NCBI GenBank assembly: GCA_021738505.1 | Contig: JAIPBW010000031.1 | Location: 1 to 36,582, forward strand | DNA length: 36,582 bases | From: Bacteroidales bacterium | GTDB taxonomy: Bacteria; Bacteroidota; Bacteroidia; Bacteroidales; PWNQ01 | Direction of reading: 5' to 3' | In this document: in pieces, positions 14,562 to 22,757 of the stretch | Layout: every line of letters starts with the position of its first letter | How positions within the stretch are numbered: position 1 is the stretch's first letter | Program-made: the position numbers and the translations under genes | The notes under the pieces: model-generated | Databases searched by the model: none | What the model was told of the DNA's origin: nothing | The model's input: the letters and a program-made list of their open reading frames with translations, nothing else

Positions 14562-15182
14562 TTATTTTAGTTTATAGTACAAAGTTAGCTTGTCATCTAC
14601 TTCTAGGTTAATTGTTTCATTTTCCCAAGTTAATGTTGTTTCGCTAATGCTGAACTCTTCGGTTTGTATACTGTTTAGAAACAGTTTGGCCGACGCAATA
14701 TCTGTAGGTACATTGAAAGAAACTTGCCTGTAATGATCAATTTCTAAATCTAGTCTTAAATATTGCTGGTCGCCTATTCTATACCAATTACTGTTTGCCG
14801 TGCCTCCCTGTAATTGGTATCTTACAGCAGGATTAACGCCATTGTCCACCGTCACTATCATACCTCGAAATCTGTTTGTTAGACCGTCCCTTTCGGATAT
14901 ATTGTTAACAACAATCCCATTGCTTGCCATTTTCCAATGACTAGGGTTCCAGGTTCCGGTTGTGTTGGAGTAGCACATAAAAATTTGATTATTATATATG
15001 CAAGTGGCTCCAGGCGAGTATTCCAGCGCAGGATCGTATACAGATAGACCACTCTCAGGCTTCAGTGGAAGGTTTGCTAACATATTTTGCAAAACAGAAT
15101 TCATCACATCGCCCGTTATTTCTTCGTTATCGTTTGGCTTGATATTGTTATCTATCATTTGAATTAGCTCAGATCGAGTCAT
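14562..15182 (-). CDS. Tail appendage protein with carbohydrate-binding-like module
   Basis: The 206-residue protein has an N-terminal helical segment (MTRSELIQMIDNNIKPNDN, then GDVMNSVLQNML), recurrent in Bacteroidota phage appendage proteins as I know them. Next comes a CBM-like unit with Y-x-x-x-x-x-Y-x-x-G-x-x-x-x-Y-x-x-x-x-Y-x-C and a closing TWNPSHWKM (about residues 50-85). The C-terminal third is beta-rich. It is probably part of the fibre network. Confidence 0.55.
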   Translation of the reverse strand: MTRSELIQMIDNNIKPNDNEEITGDVMNSVLQNMLANLPLKPESGLSVYDPALEYSPGATCIYNNQIFMCYSNTTGTWNPSHWKMASNGIVVNNISERDGLTNRFRGMIVTVDNGVNPAVRYQLQGGTANSNWYRIGDQQYLRLDLEIDHYRQVSFNVPTDIASAKLFLNSIQTEEFSISETTLTWENETINLEVDDKLTLYYKLK

Positions 15183-15430
15183 TAGTCAAAGTCATTGTTA
15201 TAATCACTATTAAAGTCCCCTTTTGTTACTCCCGCTGATGATGGTCTGATATTATTTTCATAAAATGAAATATCCAGTTGTTGAGGTATTTCAAACTCTG
15301 TTTGGCCGTCAAATTTATGATCTATATTTTTGCCACTGGCGTCCGCAATGGCTAAAAAATCGTCGTATTTACCCGTTAATTGTATTGTAACATCAAATAT
15401 GTCCTGATTTTTTGCCGGCTTAATCTTCAT
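15182..15430 (-). CDS. Hypothetical baseplate-region protein
   Basis: This unrecognised 82-residue protein has short beta strands and an Asp/Asn-rich C-terminus. Its stop overlaps the next start (TAATG), so it is coupled to the appendage gene. Position suggests a small baseplate or fibre-attachment part. Confidence 0.5.
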   Translation of the reverse strand: MKIKPAKNQDIFDVTIQLTGKYDDFLAIADASGKNIDHKFDGQTEFEIPQQLDISFYENNIRPSSAGVTKGDFNSDYNNDFD

Positions 15431-15707
15431 AGCGTGCCTTTATAATGTATTCATTATTGTTATTATATGAAATTGATAACATTTTACCCCCGTCACGTTT
15501 TAATTGCTTCCTGATCTCCCGGTGTAAGTCTTCTTTGTTCTCGTTGTCTAAATAAGAAATGATAGATAAGCCAATCATGGGTGTTTCAATTAACTCACCT
15601 TTTTTTATTGTTAAAAGCTTATAAATAGCATTATTCGTGCTTTCTCCAATTTTCAAGTCACTTTCAAATATTAAGTCTCCGCCTGTATCGCTTAAATAGT
15701 CTCTCAT
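15420..15707 (-). CDS. Baseplate wedge protein, gp25/gpW-like
   Basis: The 95-residue size and the pattern IYKLLTIKKGELIETPMIGLSI followed by a helix LHREIRKQLKRDGG match the small gp25/gpW (Mu gp46-like) wedge proteins. It lies between the spike gene and the fibre/J group, as in other myovirus-type baseplate modules. Its start overlaps the spike gene stop. Confidence 0.6.
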   Translation of the reverse strand: MRDYLSDTGGDLIFESDLKIGESTNNAIYKLLTIKKGELIETPMIGLSIISYLDNENKEDLHREIRKQLKRDGGKMLSISYNNNNEYIIKARYED

Positions 15708-16273
15708 TAATGCCTTACTTTTTCGTTCTCAAAGTCTCCACGAACCGTTGTTTTTAGTCTCCCGGCTTCAATTGACGAGGTTGAGGCCGTGGAAGACCCA
15801 CCAGTTGTAACCCCCGGATGCACATGACTGTTATATTTACTAATTAGGCTTTTGACCTTGTTTTCGAGCTTATTAAGCCTATCTACGAGCCCGCTTATCT
15901 TAATTAATCCGCCGTTGTCGCCTTCGTTAAAGTAGCTTTCCTCTTTTTCAAAGTCAATAATAAAGCTATTGCCGGTGCCAATATACTTTAATTTGCTCAA
16001 TTTGTCAAATTTGATTATTGTGTAATATTCACCGCCCAGGACACGCTCAACTAAAACTTTGCTGCCGATTTCCGGGGTTGGAATAATGCCATTGGCGTTA
16101 TCTATAACGGATTTTAAACTAACTTCTTTTAATAATGGTTCTCCGTCCGGTTCAAACGCTAGATCACAGCTTGCATTTGTTTCATCGACGCTAGAGACGT
16201 AACACAAAAGTACTTTTGGTTTTTGTGTGTCTGTGATTAGCAACTCACGCAATTTTTCAGATTTTTTACTCAT
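15707..16273 (-). CDS. Baseplate spike / gpV-like protein
   Basis: The N-terminus (PKVLLCYVSSVDETNASCDL, residues about 20-39) and IPTPEIGSKVLVERVLGGEYYTI suggest the OB-fold of gpV/Mu gp45-type central spikes. Near the end YNSHVHPG contains the H-x-H motif that binds iron at spike tips, followed by a Gly/Ser/Thr-rich segment. I chose the ATG at 16273, which forms an ATGA overlap with the hub gene; a longer frame to 16342 would overlap it by 73 bp. Confidence 0.7.
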   Translation of the reverse strand: MSKKSEKLRELLITDTQKPKVLLCYVSSVDETNASCDLAFEPDGEPLLKEVSLKSVIDNANGIIPTPEIGSKVLVERVLGGEYYTIIKFDKLSKLKYIGTGNSFIIDFEKEESYFNEGDNGGLIKISGLVDRLNKLENKVKSLISKYNSHVHPGVTTGGSSTASTSSIEAGRLKTTVRGDFENEKVRH

Positions 16274-17241
16274 AATTTTATCCCGATTTCCGCATCTTGT
16301 CTGATTCCTGATGGGCCGTATTGTTTTTTTATGCTTTCGCAATAGTAAAGGCCCTCAGGACGCACAAAGCTTTGGTTTGATAGCCCCACAACGTCCGTTA
16401 TATCTATTCTAGGCAATCCCAAACAGGTAAACTTTCCGCTGTAGCCGTCATAACTATGCTTGTCTATTTCGTTTTGAGCAATTTCTTTAAGCTTTGATTT
16501 GCTTTCTACGCCGCTTACATGAATGGTTAATTTGTCTCCGCCTGAATCTCCCACCGTTTGTTCTATCTTTGAACCGTCCTTTAGATGAGAGATAGCTGTA
16601 ACCTCGGTTTTCTTATTGATAGAATGTACATAAGTCAAATTATCTTTGATTGTGTTATAATCTATACCGATTTTAACCAGTTTTGACCGTTTTTTATACG
16701 TTAGTCCTACAAAAAGTAAACCCTTACTTAAAACAAATATTGAGAGCTTATAAGCATCTTTGATTTTCTTTAACGCCTCAAATCGACTAATAGCACTCCC
16801 GTTGTCATGCAAATTTAAGCTTTTTACGTTTATATCGTCTGTATCAAGGTCTAGTTTTAGGTCTGTGTTTGTGACAATATCCGTCAAAATATCCTTTAAC
16901 CGGGTGTCTTTATAGGATTTTTTTATTGTTTTACGCTCGAGCTGGTATATTTCATTCATTAAAACAATTTTTCCGGGTAATACGGACTTTACGTAACCTG
17001 TAAACTCTTGATGTAAGCTATTGCCGTATCCAAAGGATATTTCAGCGTACATTCCCGGCAAAATAACACTTGTAACCGGTATATTGAGCTCTGTGGTATC
17101 TTTTTTTTTAATTGTAGCCGTTTTAGCAGTCTTCAGGACACATTCGCTGGCGATGGTATGTATGCTTCGGCTAAACTTAATGCTTTTGACCGCTGAAAAG
17201 CTGTAACCGCCTATGACAATATGGTGGTTAAATTTATACAT
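16270..17241 (-). CDS. Baseplate hub protein, gpD/Mu gp44-like
   Basis: This 323-residue protein sits between the DUF6046-like gene and the spike. The SFGYGNSLHQEFTGYV segment (about residues 88-103), a middle helical insertion with LKDILTDIV, and the C-terminal HSYDGYSGKFTCLGLPRIDI followed by PEGLYYCESIKKQYGPSG recall the gpD/gp27 hub fold. It would form the tail-tip ring carrying the spike. Confidence 0.7.
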   Translation of the reverse strand: MYKFNHHIVIGGYSFSAVKSIKFSRSIHTIASECVLKTAKTATIKKKDTTELNIPVTSVILPGMYAEISFGYGNSLHQEFTGYVKSVLPGKIVLMNEIYQLERKTIKKSYKDTRLKDILTDIVTNTDLKLDLDTDDINVKSLNLHDNGSAISRFEALKKIKDAYKLSIFVLSKGLLFVGLTYKKRSKLVKIGIDYNTIKDNLTYVHSINKKTEVTAISHLKDGSKIEQTVGDSGGDKLTIHVSGVESKSKLKEIAQNEIDKHSYDGYSGKFTCLGLPRIDITDVVGLSNQSFVRPEGLYYCESIKKQYGPSGIRQDAEIGIKL

Positions 17242-17806
17242 CTTCGTTTGTTGCTTCTAGTGTGAGCTCTGAGTCTTCAATTGCTTCAATATTGAATGCT
17301 TGTGCATCGGATACGCCTTGCATGTCAGGTAAGGAAATCTTTGTTAAAATAACTTTGCTTTCAGCACCTAAGAAATAGTCCGCTACAGGGTTTATAAGCT
17401 CAACTGAATCGTTTATGTTATACATTTCTGCTAGCTCGTTAATACCTGTTTCCGGTATTCCAGAGCCTTTTTCAATGTATATCCCTTTAATTGTAAGTTT
17501 CCAGGATTGGTTCCCTATTTGTTCGTGAACCTCTCCACCTCTAGCAGTTAATAGAGTGCTTTTGATAATTTTCTTATTGGTGAGGGCTATGGTGCTGTAA
17601 GGTAGGTAAAACTCCCTTCCTTTGTGCTTTATCCTGACCGGAGCAAATGAAACAATATCTTCAAAGCTGTTTGGCGCATATAAAGCGCTTCCCAGTTTGT
17701 TGAAGTCAGGAACATCCGGCGTGTCGGTTTCTCCGTCTATAAAATACGGTTTAGGCTGATAGCCGAATACCAGACTGAATAAATTGTATGCGTTTTCTTT
17801 ATCCAT
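17234..17806 (-). CDS. DUF6046-like baseplate/tail protein
   Basis: The 190-residue protein follows the tape measure gene. SFAPVRIKHKGREFYLPYSTI (about residues 51-71) and the LLTARGGEVHEQIGNQSW stretch (about 81-98) recall DUF6046, found in Bacteroidota phages beside the tape measure. By position it would be the tail-tip connector to the hub. Start and stop overlap both neighbours by 8 bp. Confidence 0.65.
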   Translation of the reverse strand: MDKENAYNLFSLVFGYQPKPYFIDGETDTPDVPDFNKLGSALYAPNSFEDIVSFAPVRIKHKGREFYLPYSTIALTNKKIIKSTLLTARGGEVHEQIGNQSWKLTIKGIYIEKGSGIPETGINELAEMYNINDSVELINPVADYFLGAESKVILTKISLPDMQGVSDAQAFNIEAIEDSELTLEATNEDV

Positions 17807-19616
17807 TTTGCATGCTGTTTCCGCTGTTTAGAGCCCTTAACAATGCTTCTGTCACGCGTTCCTCGAGTTCATCGGTGGCCTCTTCAAGTGTAGCTGTGTT
17901 AATAGTTAACGATTCGACCAGTGATTGCAGGTTTATGGTTACTTGCCTTACTTTTTTTGAAGTAGTGCCTCCTGAACCGCCTGTATTCGTTAAGTCTAGT
18001 GTTTTATAGTTATCGTAATCAGTATCTATAAATTTGTTTTTATCGGCAACACTCATGCCAGAACTGTATTTGTTGGCTTTTTCTGATTTCTGCTTTGAGC
18101 TATGATCGTTCTCCCAGCTTTTTTCTGCTTTAGCAACCCCTTTCTTATAAGCCTTGTTGTCGCTGATTTTGGACCAAAGCTTACCGAAAAATTTAGAAAT
18201 TGGGCCGGAAATGTTCTCTCGGAACCATGTGAACACTTCTCTGAAAATACCTTTTATATTTTCAAAGGGTTTAGCTATTGCCGTGGCTAAATCGGTCACC
18301 CAATCCCAAATTTTCTTAAAGAAATTCCCAATTGGCGTAAATATATTTTTGTTAATCCATTGAAAAGCAGAACCAACCGCTTTGAAAAGCCCTGAAAACG
18401 AAGCTTTCAGCATTTCCCAGAGGCCCCAAATTACTTTTCTGAACCCCAGCGATTTTTGCCACAGTAGGTGAAATGCTTTTGCCAATAAAGATATGCCCAA
18501 TAATATCCAGCCAATGATAGGTATATTGTAAATTGCGGATGTAAGGCCCTTTACGGCCCATGTGAATGCTTTAGTCATGCCAGTAGCGATTCCCATGAGT
18601 CCTGAATACACGCCTGACGCATTACTCGCACCTAAAAGCCTTTTGTTTAGTATATACAGTTTTACATTTGCCTTTCTGACGGCCACATTGTAGGCTAGCT
18701 GAACAAATTTAGCAAATTGTATTGTTTTACGATAGGCTACAATTGCGCCTGTGATGACTATTATCCATTTTAGCCACTTTGTCCAAACCTCAATATTTTC
18801 TCCCATCCACTTGACGGCTTTACTAAGGTTTCCAAATAGGTTTGCAAAGAATGTATTTTGCTGACTACCGACCTTTTCGAGTAAGGCCTGCCATTGGGAC
18901 TTTAGTGCGGATAGCGATCCTGACGCTGTTTCCATAAGTTTCTCATTGGCCCGGTAGTAATTCCCGGTTTTGCCTGTCATGCGTTCTATGACTGCATTTA
19001 GTTCCTTAACTCCCAATTCTCCTTTTTCTCCCATCTTATAAACGCCCTGGGTGGTGGTATCGAACATTTTGGCCAATTCTTGAACAATAGGAATTCCCCG
19101 GTCGGTGAACATCTCGAAAACTTCTCCCTGGAGTTTCCCTTTGGCCGCTGCTTTCACGTATGCATTTGATAATTCTTCTATGCGAGCCCCTGAACCCGCA
19201 GATATATCGCCAATTTGCCGCATACGTGTTAAAAGCTCATCGGCACTGTCGGTAACAGTTACTAGTTTTTTGCCGGAGTTGCGAACTTCATCGAGTTGAA
19301 AAACACTATTTTGAACGTAATTGTTGAGCCGATTAAATGTCTCATTGCCCTTTTCAACAGATTTTTGGAGTATCTGAAAGTTTTTCCGGACTTTTTCAAC
19401 GTTCATGCCGGCCTCAACGATTTTTGTACCTCCATACAATAGAGCCATGGAGCCACCAACGCGAACTATAGAGTTATTGAGGAAACCCATTTTTTTGTTA
19501 AGCCGCTCAGTTTCGGAGCTGAGGGTTCCATACGTCTTTTTGCCTTTAGCGCCGATTTTACCCATTGTTTTCGACGCTTTGTCCTTTAGACGCATGGTGT
19601 ATTCATAGGTTGTCAT
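17799..19616 (-). CDS. Tail tape measure protein
   Basis: The 605-residue protein is the longest tail gene. An N-terminal YTMRLKDKASKTMGKIG and a helical TMP core (NVEKVRKNFQILQKSVEKG, then a SGSLSALKSQWQALL motif) match the family. Hydrophobic segments (about residues 282-300, and around AIYNIPIIGWILLGISLLA) may insert into the host membrane. The C-terminal part is coiled coil with Trp-rich repeats. It starts within the end of the frameshifted chaperone extension. The tail would be short to medium for a myovirus. Confidence 0.85.
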   Translation of the reverse strand: MTTYEYTMRLKDKASKTMGKIGAKGKKTYGTLSSETERLNKKMGFLNNSIVRVGGSMALLYGGTKIVEAGMNVEKVRKNFQILQKSVEKGNETFNRLNNYVQNSVFQLDEVRNSGKKLVTVTDSADELLTRMRQIGDISAGSGARIEELSNAYVKAAAKGKLQGEVFEMFTDRGIPIVQELAKMFDTTTQGVYKMGEKGELGVKELNAVIERMTGKTGNYYRANEKLMETASGSLSALKSQWQALLEKVGSQQNTFFANLFGNLSKAVKWMGENIEVWTKWLKWIIVITGAIVAYRKTIQFAKFVQLAYNVAVRKANVKLYILNKRLLGASNASGVYSGLMGIATGMTKAFTWAVKGLTSAIYNIPIIGWILLGISLLAKAFHLLWQKSLGFRKVIWGLWEMLKASFSGLFKAVGSAFQWINKNIFTPIGNFFKKIWDWVTDLATAIAKPFENIKGIFREVFTWFRENISGPISKFFGKLWSKISDNKAYKKGVAKAEKSWENDHSSKQKSEKANKYSSGMSVADKNKFIDTDYDNYKTLDLTNTGGSGGTTSKKVRQVTINLQSLVESLTINTATLEEATDELEERVTEALLRALNSGNSMQNG

Positions 19617-20123
19617 TTCCGAACGTTTTATTTATTTGTTGATCACTCTCAGAATCCTGTATACGCTTAATAGCACTTAATTTCAACGCCCAAGCCCAAT
19701 CTGAAAGAGCCCGGGCGTCGTGTATTCCCAAATAATACGCTAATAGTGTGTCGCTATAGATGATCTGAGCTCCAATACTCTTCTGTTCGAGATATTTGTC
19801 AGCCCGGCTTATAACTTTTTTATCTCAACCTCCGCTGTCTCGATTATTTCGTCCAGTTGTCCACTAACCGCAAGGAAATAACGATCATCTTCCATAATTT
19901 CCTTGTCACCGGCCAACCAGCAATTTTTCAAAATTACTTCGTTGAACTTCATAGGGTCTTTTTCCCCTATTTCTGAGGCAAGTGAGAGGTCTTTACGGTT
20001 TGGTTTCCGCAAGTAGCCTTTCTTTTGTTCGGTTGTGATTAGATATACGCCCCCATGGGTTTGTTTCCAATCCTCGATCATTTGTTTTGTCACTTCTTTG
20101 GCTGTAATCGTCTTTTTGGTCAT
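19603..20123 (-). CDS. Tail assembly chaperone, -1 frameshift fusion (G-T type)
   Basis: A -1 slip at A-AAA-AAG (19815-19821) joins the upstream 103 residues to a 70-residue extension, giving 173 residues. After KK it continues VISRADKYLEQKSIGAQ and so on, with no stop for 70 codons and a TGA overlapping the tape measure start. The extension has the helical ...LSDWAWALKL...AIKRI pattern of T-type extensions. Without the shift these 190 bp before the tape measure would be an odd gap. The zero-frame stop TAA follows two codons after the slip site. Frameshifted chaperones bind the tape measure during tail assembly. Confidence 0.85.
19809..20123 (-). CDS. Tail assembly chaperone, short form (G-like)
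   Basis: The 104-residue zero-frame product starts MTKKTITAKEVTKQMIEDWK and ends VEIKKL. The beta-rich middle (GGVYLITTEQKKGYL) and the long helix are typical of G-like chaperones. It lies between the tail tube and tape measure genes, the conserved position. Most ribosomes should make this short form. Confidence 0.85.
   Translation of the reverse strand: MTKKTITAKEVTKQMIEDWKQTHGGVYLITTEQKKGYLRKPNRKDLSLASEIGEKDPMKFNEVILKNCWLAGDKEIMEDDRYFLAVSGQLDEIIETAEVEIKKL
19815..19821 (-). promoter_or_regulatory. -1 ribosomal frameshift slippery heptamer
   Basis: On the minus strand this reads A-AAA-AAG in the zero frame (codons ATA AAA AAG TTA TAA), a classical X-XXY-YYZ site. The downstream stimulatory structure was not computed. 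Confidence 0.8.
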
Positions 20124-20143
20124 TTGATTATCTTTTTATATTC

Positions 20144-20575
20144 TTAAATATCCTCTTGGAGCGCTAAAGCGATAAAAGGCAATTCAATTGCGCTGTATTT
20201 GTCACCTTGTGACATACCTTTTTGGTACTCGCTTACCTCGGCTCTTTGAATTTTGTCAATTGTTTGTACGATTTCTCCGGTTGATGCATAGCGCACAATT
20301 AAATCCAATGGAACCTCGGTAATATCGTTAAACCCGGCTTCTTTGGCCGCTTGGTTCATTCCCGAAAGTTCCGATTGATGCACTGTGATGCTTCCAGAAA
20401 TTTCCTCATTTCCAGTCTGTATTGAGCGAGCTTTGTTGCCTCGGCCATATCGACGCTCTTTATCGACCGACCGGGTATATGAAACGTCTTCCAGGCCGCC
20501 AATTATGCGACCTAAAGCCATTACGTCTATGTCTTTCCAGGCATATTCTTTGCTGTCAAAGGAGTTTTTAGGCAT
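20144..20575 (-). CDS. Tail tube protein
   Basis: This 143-residue protein lies between the sheath and chaperone genes, the invariant position of the tube. It shows the pattern of gpM/tube proteins: FDSKEYAWKDIDVMALG, then GLEDVSYTRSVDKERRYGRG and the beta hairpin EEISGSITVHQSEL, ending ELPFIALALQED. Hexameric rings would stack around the tape measure inside the sheath. Confidence 0.8.
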   Translation of the reverse strand: MPKNSFDSKEYAWKDIDVMALGRIIGGLEDVSYTRSVDKERRYGRGNKARSIQTGNEEISGSITVHQSELSGMNQAAKEAGFNDITEVPLDLIVRYASTGEIVQTIDKIQRAEVSEYQKGMSQGDKYSAIELPFIALALQEDI

Positions 20576-20607
20576 ATCTAAAAAATTTTATTGTTTCAAA
20601 AATCCGT

Positions 20608-21792
20608 TTATACGTTGAATGCAAGGTTTACAGTTATTTCTCGGCTGTAACCAACTGGTGTCGGCTGGGCGTTAATAACGAGCTCCCCGGTGCTTACTAC
20701 ATTCTGACTAGGCGATATATGCACACTGAAGCCCGAAAACTCATTTTTGCTGACCATGAGGATTTGCACATCATTCTCAACAAGTCCCTCCAATTCTTTT
20801 ACCGCCATACTGTCCATAGTGCCATCTGCGTTAATCAAAATTTCATCATCGACTTTGTTAACGTATGTTTCGTAAGCAATACGATGCAATTTGTTCATTG
20901 GACGCCTGTATGAGATGTTCGAATAATCATCGCTTACATCGCAGGCGAGACAATCATTTGTCCAATAATATCCATTGAGGCCGGTAAATTCGCGGCATGT
21001 GATAAACCGTTTGGTATTGATTGCCTGAATATCGTTTGTGGCCTCACTTACCGGAGTTCCATCGGTAAGAAACATATCTGAGGCGTTGATAGCGCCGCTT
21101 TTGACCCGGCTTATTTTTCTTTGCACCGGAATATCCGATATGCGTCCCAAAATTAAACCGATAGCAGCACTGTGGCCGTATGTGGTATTTGTGTTATCCT
21201 TAACATTTTGGCTTGTTACCATTACTATCCCTGCCCGGTTGTTATTGGAGCCTGAGTGGTCTTGTAGGTCTGCTGTAGTGCCTTGATAGTCCCTTCCGTC
21301 AATTAGACCAAAAACTGGTTGTTGAAGTCCGGCCAGCGTTTCGTTCAGGGTTTGAGCTCTTGCCAGTGCGCTGTCAACGTCGGAATCAATACCGTTTGTG
21401 TAAGTTGGTGTGTAGGAATCGCCAGTATTGCGGCATATACCGTAAAATTTAACATCTTTTTTGGCCCGGAGCAAATTGTTTAGGGCTCCATCCGTGGATA
21501 TCATGGTTTCCATTGTAGTTGTTTCAGCACTCATAACAACATACAATTTACTGCCCTCAGCGGCCTCTTTGTAAAAGTCTGCAATCTGAGCATATGCGTA
21601 ACGAATTTGACTGAATCCCTTATTATCGGCGTCAGCCAAGGAATAAATTGTATAAACCGTTCCTGATGTCAGCTCCGGGTCAGTTGCAGCACTTATATCA
21701 CAAATAATGCCTAGTGCGGCAATGCCATCGTTTATTTCTTGAACCTGGCCGAGTGCGCCGTTTTGGTAGTTAATATTTACTTTTGGATACAT
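20608..21792 (-). CDS. Contractile tail sheath protein, DUF2586-like
   Basis: The 394-residue protein resembles the DUF2586 group of sheath proteins: IAALGIICDIS near the start, a long alpha/beta middle (SKLYVVMSAETTT, then FGLIDGRDYQG), GHSAAIGLILGRISDIPVQRKISRV, and the C-terminal VSTGELVINAQPTPVGYSREITVNLAFNV typical of the strand-exchanging sheath end. It shows that the tail is contractile. Confidence 0.8.
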   Translation of the reverse strand: MYPKVNINYQNGALGQVQEINDGIAALGIICDISAATDPELTSGTVYTIYSLADADNKGFSQIRYAYAQIADFYKEAAEGSKLYVVMSAETTTMETMISTDGALNNLLRAKKDVKFYGICRNTGDSYTPTYTNGIDSDVDSALARAQTLNETLAGLQQPVFGLIDGRDYQGTTADLQDHSGSNNNRAGIVMVTSQNVKDNTNTTYGHSAAIGLILGRISDIPVQRKISRVKSGAINASDMFLTDGTPVSEATNDIQAINTKRFITCREFTGLNGYYWTNDCLACDVSDDYSNISYRRPMNKLHRIAYETYVNKVDDEILINADGTMDSMAVKELEGLVENDVQILMVSKNEFSGFSVHISPSQNVVSTGELVINAQPTPVGYSREITVNLAFNV

Positions 21793-21795
21793 AAC

Positions 21796-22011
21796 TTATT
21801 GTATTTCAGATTTGTGAACTTTTTTATACTTTTTGCCTGCATAACGCCTAGCCTGGACTTGTTTCTCCCAAATATTGCCATAATCGTCAATATACAGTTG
21901 TTCAGCTTTTTTGTGCGTTTCAAAAACATTTAAAAGCCTCTTTTTATCTTGATCGTGGAGGCCCTGAACTGTTTTTTTCTTTTTTGTCGCTTTTTGAGTC
22001 TCTTTTGTCAT
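21796..22011 (-). CDS. Hypothetical basic protein
   Basis: This 71-residue, very lysine-rich protein is unrecognised. It starts MTKETQKATKKKK, and a KAEQLYIDDYGNIW motif suggests a small globular C-terminus. It overlaps the membrane protein gene upstream by 68 bp in another frame and ends three bases before the sheath start. Confidence 0.5.
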   Translation of the reverse strand: MTKETQKATKKKKTVQGLHDQDKKRLLNVFETHKKAEQLYIDDYGNIWEKQVQARRYAGKKYKKVHKSEIQ

Positions 22012-22186
22012 TTAAAAAGTCTTTTGGTTCAATGTTGGCGCTATTTTCGGAGCCTTTAACTTGTTTGATTTTATTTTTTAGCTTTCTTATGCTATATTCG
22101 TAATTTGTCTCACTGGTTGGAAGCCACTTTTGGCCTACAAAGAGGCCAGCGGCTAAACCTAGTATGAATAGAGCAATGTACGCCAT
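21944..22186 (-). CDS. Small membrane protein, possible lysis (spanin-like) gene
   Basis: From the ATG at 22186 this is an 80-residue protein with one N-terminal transmembrane helix (MAYIALFILGLAAGLFVGQKW) and a charged, coiled C-terminal part. The ATG is preceded by AAAAACGAATAATT. The topology fits an i-spanin or Rz-like protein, but there is no lipobox partner. The next gene overlaps its C-terminal region in another frame, an Rz/Rz1-like arrangement, though that product has no lipobox. Confidence 0.5.
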   Translation of the reverse strand: MAYIALFILGLAAGLFVGQKWLPTSETNYEYSIRKLKNKIKQVKGSENSANIEPKDFLNDKRDSKSDKKEKNSSGPPRSR

Positions 22187-22188
22187 AA

Positions 22189-22467
22189 TTATTCGTTTTT
22201 GTTTAAAAGCTTCCGCCATTCGATTTTTACGTCGTTGTATTCCTTTTTGATGCGAGAAATCTCTTTGTCGGAGATTTTATTATCTTGCAAGGATTTGTTT
22301 AAATACTCCCCAAGCTCCACCACTTCTCTTGTTAAGCCAACGAATTGTTTAAACTTCTTTTTGTATTTTGCCAAATATCCGCCAAAGAAGGTAGTTAGAA
22401 TAGCAAGTAATATGCTTATGACCGTTGACCAGTCAATATCGTTGAAGTTAATTTGTAAAATTTCCAT
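22189..22467 (-). CDS. Small membrane protein, holin-like
   Basis: The 92-residue protein has one strong transmembrane segment (STVISILLAILTTFFGGYLA, about residues 14-33) and a long charged helix after it. Small size, one membrane helix and place next to a possible lysin suggest a holin or a holin regulator. The start follows AATACGTATT. Confidence 0.5.
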   Translation of the reverse strand: MEILQINFNDIDWSTVISILLAILTTFFGGYLAKYKKKFKQFVGLTREVVELGEYLNKSLQDNKISDKEISRIKKEYNDVKIEWRKLLNKNE

Positions 22468-22490
22468 AATACGTATTTTTTATTGTTTTA

Positions 22491-22530
22491 ATCTTTTCTT
22501 TATTTCTTTAATCTTTTCTTTATTTCTTTA
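22491..22530. repeat. 20-bp perfect tandem duplication
   Basis: ATCTTTTCTTTATTTCTTTA occurs twice in a row. One copy encodes the end of the 22500-22757 membrane protein; the second falls on its stop and beyond. Since 20 is not a multiple of three, the duplication shifted frame and moved the stop. Confidence 0.9.
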
Positions 22531-22757
22531 ATGTCTTCTGTGTTCCGTTGAACATGGTCTTCAAGAGAATTGTACTTCTCTATTATGCGAGTGAGGTTAT
22601 TTGTATCTTGTTGTATGTCATATTGCAGCAAATCGAGCTTTTCATAAATCCTGCTAGCAAAGGTTCTTATCGCATATGTGAGTAAACCTAATATAAACAC
22701 CAACAATGCCAGGAGCGCCTCCGGTACAATGCTCAATAGTAAATCAATTATTACCAT
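22500..22757 (-). CDS. Small membrane protein with coiled coil, holin/XhlA-like
   Basis: The 85-residue protein has an N-terminal transmembrane helix (EALLALLVFILGLLTYAI) followed by a coiled coil (NNLTRIIEKYNSLEDHVQRN, then KEIKKRLKK). The layout is the reverse of XhlA, where the coil comes first, but the size and content are similar. A tandem 20-bp duplication sits over its stop codon. It overlaps the DUF5675-like gene by 14 bp. Confidence 0.5.
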   Translation of the reverse strand: MVIIDLLLSIVPEALLALLVFILGLLTYAIRTFASRIYEKLDLLQYDIQQDTNNLTRIIEKYNSLEDHVQRNTEDIKEIKKRLKK

